NCBI GenBank assembly: GCA_018267925.1
Contig: JAFDXO010000181.1
Span: 1-44,747 of the forward strand
Direction of reading: 5' to 3'
Length of the DNA: 44,747 nt
From: Bacteroidota bacterium
GTDB lineage: Bacteria > Bacteroidota > Bacteroidia > Chitinophagales > Chitinophagaceae
Shown: positions 42,418 to 44,747 of the stretch, in pieces
How positions within the stretch are numbered: position 1 is the stretch's first letter
How the letters are laid out: every line of letters starts with the position of its first letter
Notes under the pieces: generated by a model
The model's database searches: none
What the model saw: only the letters and a program-made list of their open reading frames with translations
What the model was told of the DNA's origin: nothing
Translations under genes and position numbers: made by a program

Positions 42418-44493
42418 ATGAAGAAGTGCACACTTGCGGCTGTCATACTTTTGGCAGCACAAACAATCATCTCATCTTGTAGAGAAAATAATACCATGAA
42501 AACAACAGACACATCCACCTCATCGGCAACAGACTCCAACTTTAATGTGGAGGCAGAAGCCTTTGCCGACCTACAATTGTTGCGCTATCAAATTCCGGGA
42601 TGGAATGAATTGAGCGAGAAACAGAAAGAACTGGCGTATTACTTATACGAAGCAGCTTTGAGCGGTAGAGATATTCTTTACGATCAAAAAAGCAAATATG
42701 GATTGATGTTGCGCAAAACTTTGGAAACCATTTATGGCACTTATCAAGGACCTAAAGACTCCTCATGGAAACAATTTGAAGTGTATTGCGGACGATTTTG
42801 GTTTAGTAATGGCAACCACCATCATTATAGCAATGAAAAATTTTTTCCGGAATGCAGTAAGGACTATTTTGTTGAATTGCTGAAGAAATCGGATACAGCA
42901 GCCTTGCCAAAAGATGCCGGTGAATCTGTCGAAAGTTTTGCCCACCGCATTATTCCCATTATATACGATCCAAAAATTGAGCCTAAATTAGTTGACCTTC
43001 GACCCAATGTGGACAATATCAAAAACTCATCAAACAATTTCTATGAAAATGTCACACAAAAAGAAGTGGAAGATTTCTATGGCAAATTTGACACCAAAGG
43101 ACATGCACCAAGCTGGGGGTTAAACAGCAAATTGATGAAAGACAGCACCGGCAAAATAGTAGAGCATACTTGGAAATCGGGCGGTATGTATGGGGCATCC
43201 ATTGATAAAATTATTTTTTGGTTGAATAAAGCAGCTTCGGTTGCTGAAAATGACCAACAAAAAAAGACTTTGGATCTTTTAGTGAAATTTTATCAAACCG
43301 GCGATTTGAAAACCTTTGATGATTACAGCATAGAATGGGTAAAAGATACCGCTTCGCGCTTAGATGCGGTGAATGGTTTCATAGAGGTATATTTAGATGC
43401 AATCGGCAAAAAAGGAAGCTTTGAAAGCACCATTTCTCTGAAAGATATGGAGGCAACTAAGCGTATCAGTGCCATAGCCGCCCAAGCACAATGGTTTGAA
43501 GACCATTCGCCCTTGATGCCGGAACACAAAAAGAAACAAGTGAAAGGCATTACGGCAAAAGCTATTACCGTGATAGTCGAAAGTGGAGATGCCGCGCCCA
43601 GCACGCCTATTGGTATCAATCTACCCAATGCAGATTGGATAAGAAAAGAATATGGTTCAAAATCTGTTTCACTCAGTAATATTATCCATTCCTATAACGT
43701 AGCCAGTGAAAAAAGCGGTATGTTGGAAGAATTTGCCGTGGATGATACGGTAAGAGATAGAGCTAAAAAATACGGCAATCTGGCTTCCGACCTTCATACG
43801 GACATGCACGAGTGTATTGGTCATGCTTCCGGACAAATAAATCCGGGTGTTGAAACTACCGACAAAACATTGAAAAACTATGCCTCTACCTTAGAAGAAG
43901 CGCGTGCTGACTTGGTAGGTTTGTATTTCGCACTCGACCCTAAATTGGTAGAAATAGGTGTTGCTCCCAGCACGGAAGTAGGTAAGGCTGAATATGATAA
44001 TTACATGATGAATGGATTGATGACCCAATTAACCCGACTGAAACCCGGTGAACAATTAGAAGAAGCACACATGCGTAACCGGCAAACCGTAGCAAAATGG
44101 GCATACGAGCACGGCAAGAAAGAAAATGTGGTAGAATTTGTGAAGCGCGATGGCAAAACCTACGTTCGAGTGAACGATTACAACAAACTACGCACACTCT
44201 TTGGCGATTTACTTCGCGAAATTCAACGCATCAAATCGGAAGGCGACTATAAAGCCGGCAGAGATTTGGTGGAAACCTATGGCGTTAAAGTAGATCCGGT
44301 GTTGCACAAGGAAATATTAGCACGTTATGCCAAATTAGGGATAAAGCCATATCGCGGATTTATCCAACCCAAATTGATTCCAGTTCTGAAAGACGGAAAA
44401 ATTACGGATGTCAAAGTAGAATACCCAACCAGTTTCTTCCAACAAATGATGGAATATGCAAAAGGGTATAGTTTCCTTCCCATCAAAAACTAA
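42418..44493 (+). CDS. Dipeptidyl peptidase III (family M49) lipoprotein
   Basis: This 691-residue protein has a lipoprotein signal ending TIISSC (cysteine 21). The zinc motif HECIGH (464-469) has the HExxGH form of M49, and EEARAD (493-498 region) supplies the second glutamate ligand. It releases dipeptides from peptide N-termini and would act in the periplasm or on the surface. It is followed by a strong hairpin terminator. The window's last 254 bp after it hold no gene. Confidence 0.93.
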   Translation: MKKCTLAAVILLAAQTIISSCRENNTMKTTDTSTSSATDSNFNVEAEAFADLQLLRYQIPGWNELSEKQKELAYYLYEAALSGRDILYDQKSKYGLMLRKTLETIYGTYQGPKDSSWKQFEVYCGRFWFSNGNHHHYSNEKFFPECSKDYFVELLKKSDTAALPKDAGESVESFAHRIIPIIYDPKIEPKLVDLRPNVDNIKNSSNNFYENVTQKEVEDFYGKFDTKGHAPSWGLNSKLMKDSTGKIVEHTWKSGGMYGASIDKIIFWLNKAASVAENDQQKKTLDLLVKFYQTGDLKTFDDYSIEWVKDTASRLDAVNGFIEVYLDAIGKKGSFESTISLKDMEATKRISAIAAQAQWFEDHSPLMPEHKKKQVKGITAKAITVIVESGDAAPSTPIGINLPNADWIRKEYGSKSVSLSNIIHSYNVASEKSGMLEEFAVDDTVRDRAKKYGNLASDLHTDMHECIGHASGQINPGVETTDKTLKNYASTLEEARADLVGLYFALDPKLVEIGVAPSTEVGKAEYDNYMMNGLMTQLTRLKPGEQLEEAHMRNRQTVAKWAYEHGKKENVVEFVKRDGKTYVRVNDYNKLRTLFGDLLREIQRIKSEGDYKAGRDLVETYGVKVDPVLHKEILARYAKLGIKPYRGFIQPKLIPVLKDGKITDVKVEYPTSFFQQMMEYAKGYSFLPIKN

Positions 44494-44507
44494 ATAGCCA
44501 TTTTTTG

Positions 44508-44540
44508 AAAAGCGTTTTATCATAAGCATAAAACGCTTTT
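44508..44540. terminator. Strong hairpin terminator after dipeptidyl peptidase III
   Basis: AAAAGCGTTTTAT (44508-44520) and ATAAAACGCTTTT (44528-44540) form a perfect 13-bp stem with a 7-nt loop. The stem ends in TTTTT, so it works on the plus strand, 15 bp after the stop codon. The rest of the window (44541-44747) shows nothing. Confidence 0.85.
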
Positions 44541-44747
44541 TGCATAAGCTTTTATTCCCAAAAAACAATTTTATCTTCTGATTTCCCGAATCATTTGCAC
44601 ACTGATGTTGCCAAATCTTCAATTTAACCCAACTTGCAGGTAAATCTTAAAATTTGGATAAAAGGGATACAGTTTTCAAATTATTTTTGAGTGGTTATCC
44701 GTAGGGGGGTACAGGTTTAAGCTGCGTATTTAATTGTAGGCGGCTTC

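Overview
The window is dense, low-GC bacterial chromosome from a member of the Bacteroidota, probably near Chitinophagales/Sphingobacteriia. The evidence is a type IX secretion (T9SS) sorting tail, WbqC-like, GWxTD, DUF4834 and DUF3822 family proteins, a long Bacteroidota-type IF2, and recurring TAnnTTTG -7 boxes, often with no clear Shine-Dalgarno. Assignments rest on reading the protein sequences and motifs; no database search was run. I found no rRNA, tRNA, CRISPR array, insertion sequence or prophage.

Layout. 1-345 is a 50-bp tandem repeat. 415-9298 (minus strand) holds an O-antigen polymerase/ligase-like protein, a Wzz-like protein and prfA, then the rimP-nusA-infB translation/transcription operon. 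9470-14096 (plus strand) is an accessory segment: DUF4834 protein, a higA remnant, a pentapeptide-repeat protein, a TlpA-like thioredoxin, a truncated barnase-leader copy, a HigBA toxin-antitoxin pair, and a complete barnase-barstar pair. 14158-17899 (minus) has rpmE2, leuS and a small secreted protein. 17957-24231 is housekeeping: DAO-family oxidoreductase, pyrE-ubiA-maf, Nudix, DUF1232, and DUF3822-rsmD-coaD. 24449-29303 encodes surface or secreted proteins (collagen-like, T9SS tail, PEGA, FN3-like) and a membrane protein. 29827-36769 has lon, a beta-barrel protein, dapF, GWxTD, WbqC-like and a Dpm1-type glycosyltransferase. 37055-44493 (plus) encodes two small secreted proteins, a DUF3298 lipoprotein, an M23 peptidase, bcp, a CPBP-like membrane protein and dipeptidyl peptidase III.

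The most interesting part is 11991-14096. A 298-bp segment carrying a promoter, an inverted-repeat operator candidate and the first 68 codons of an anchored barnase-type RNase occurs twice as a direct repeat. HigBA lies between the copies, so it now sits behind a copy of the barnase promoter. The intact copy encodes an RNase with all the barnase catalytic residues plus an N-terminal membrane segment and two cysteines, followed 4 bp later by barstar. A second regulatory observation is a terminator-like hairpin that fills most of the predicted leader of rimP-nusA-infB, with a good TTTG-N19-TAnnTTTG promoter just upstream. Several genes (pyrE, the DUF4834 gene, the DAO oxidoreductase) have the -7 box only 4-6 nt before the ATG, which predicts leaderless mRNAs.
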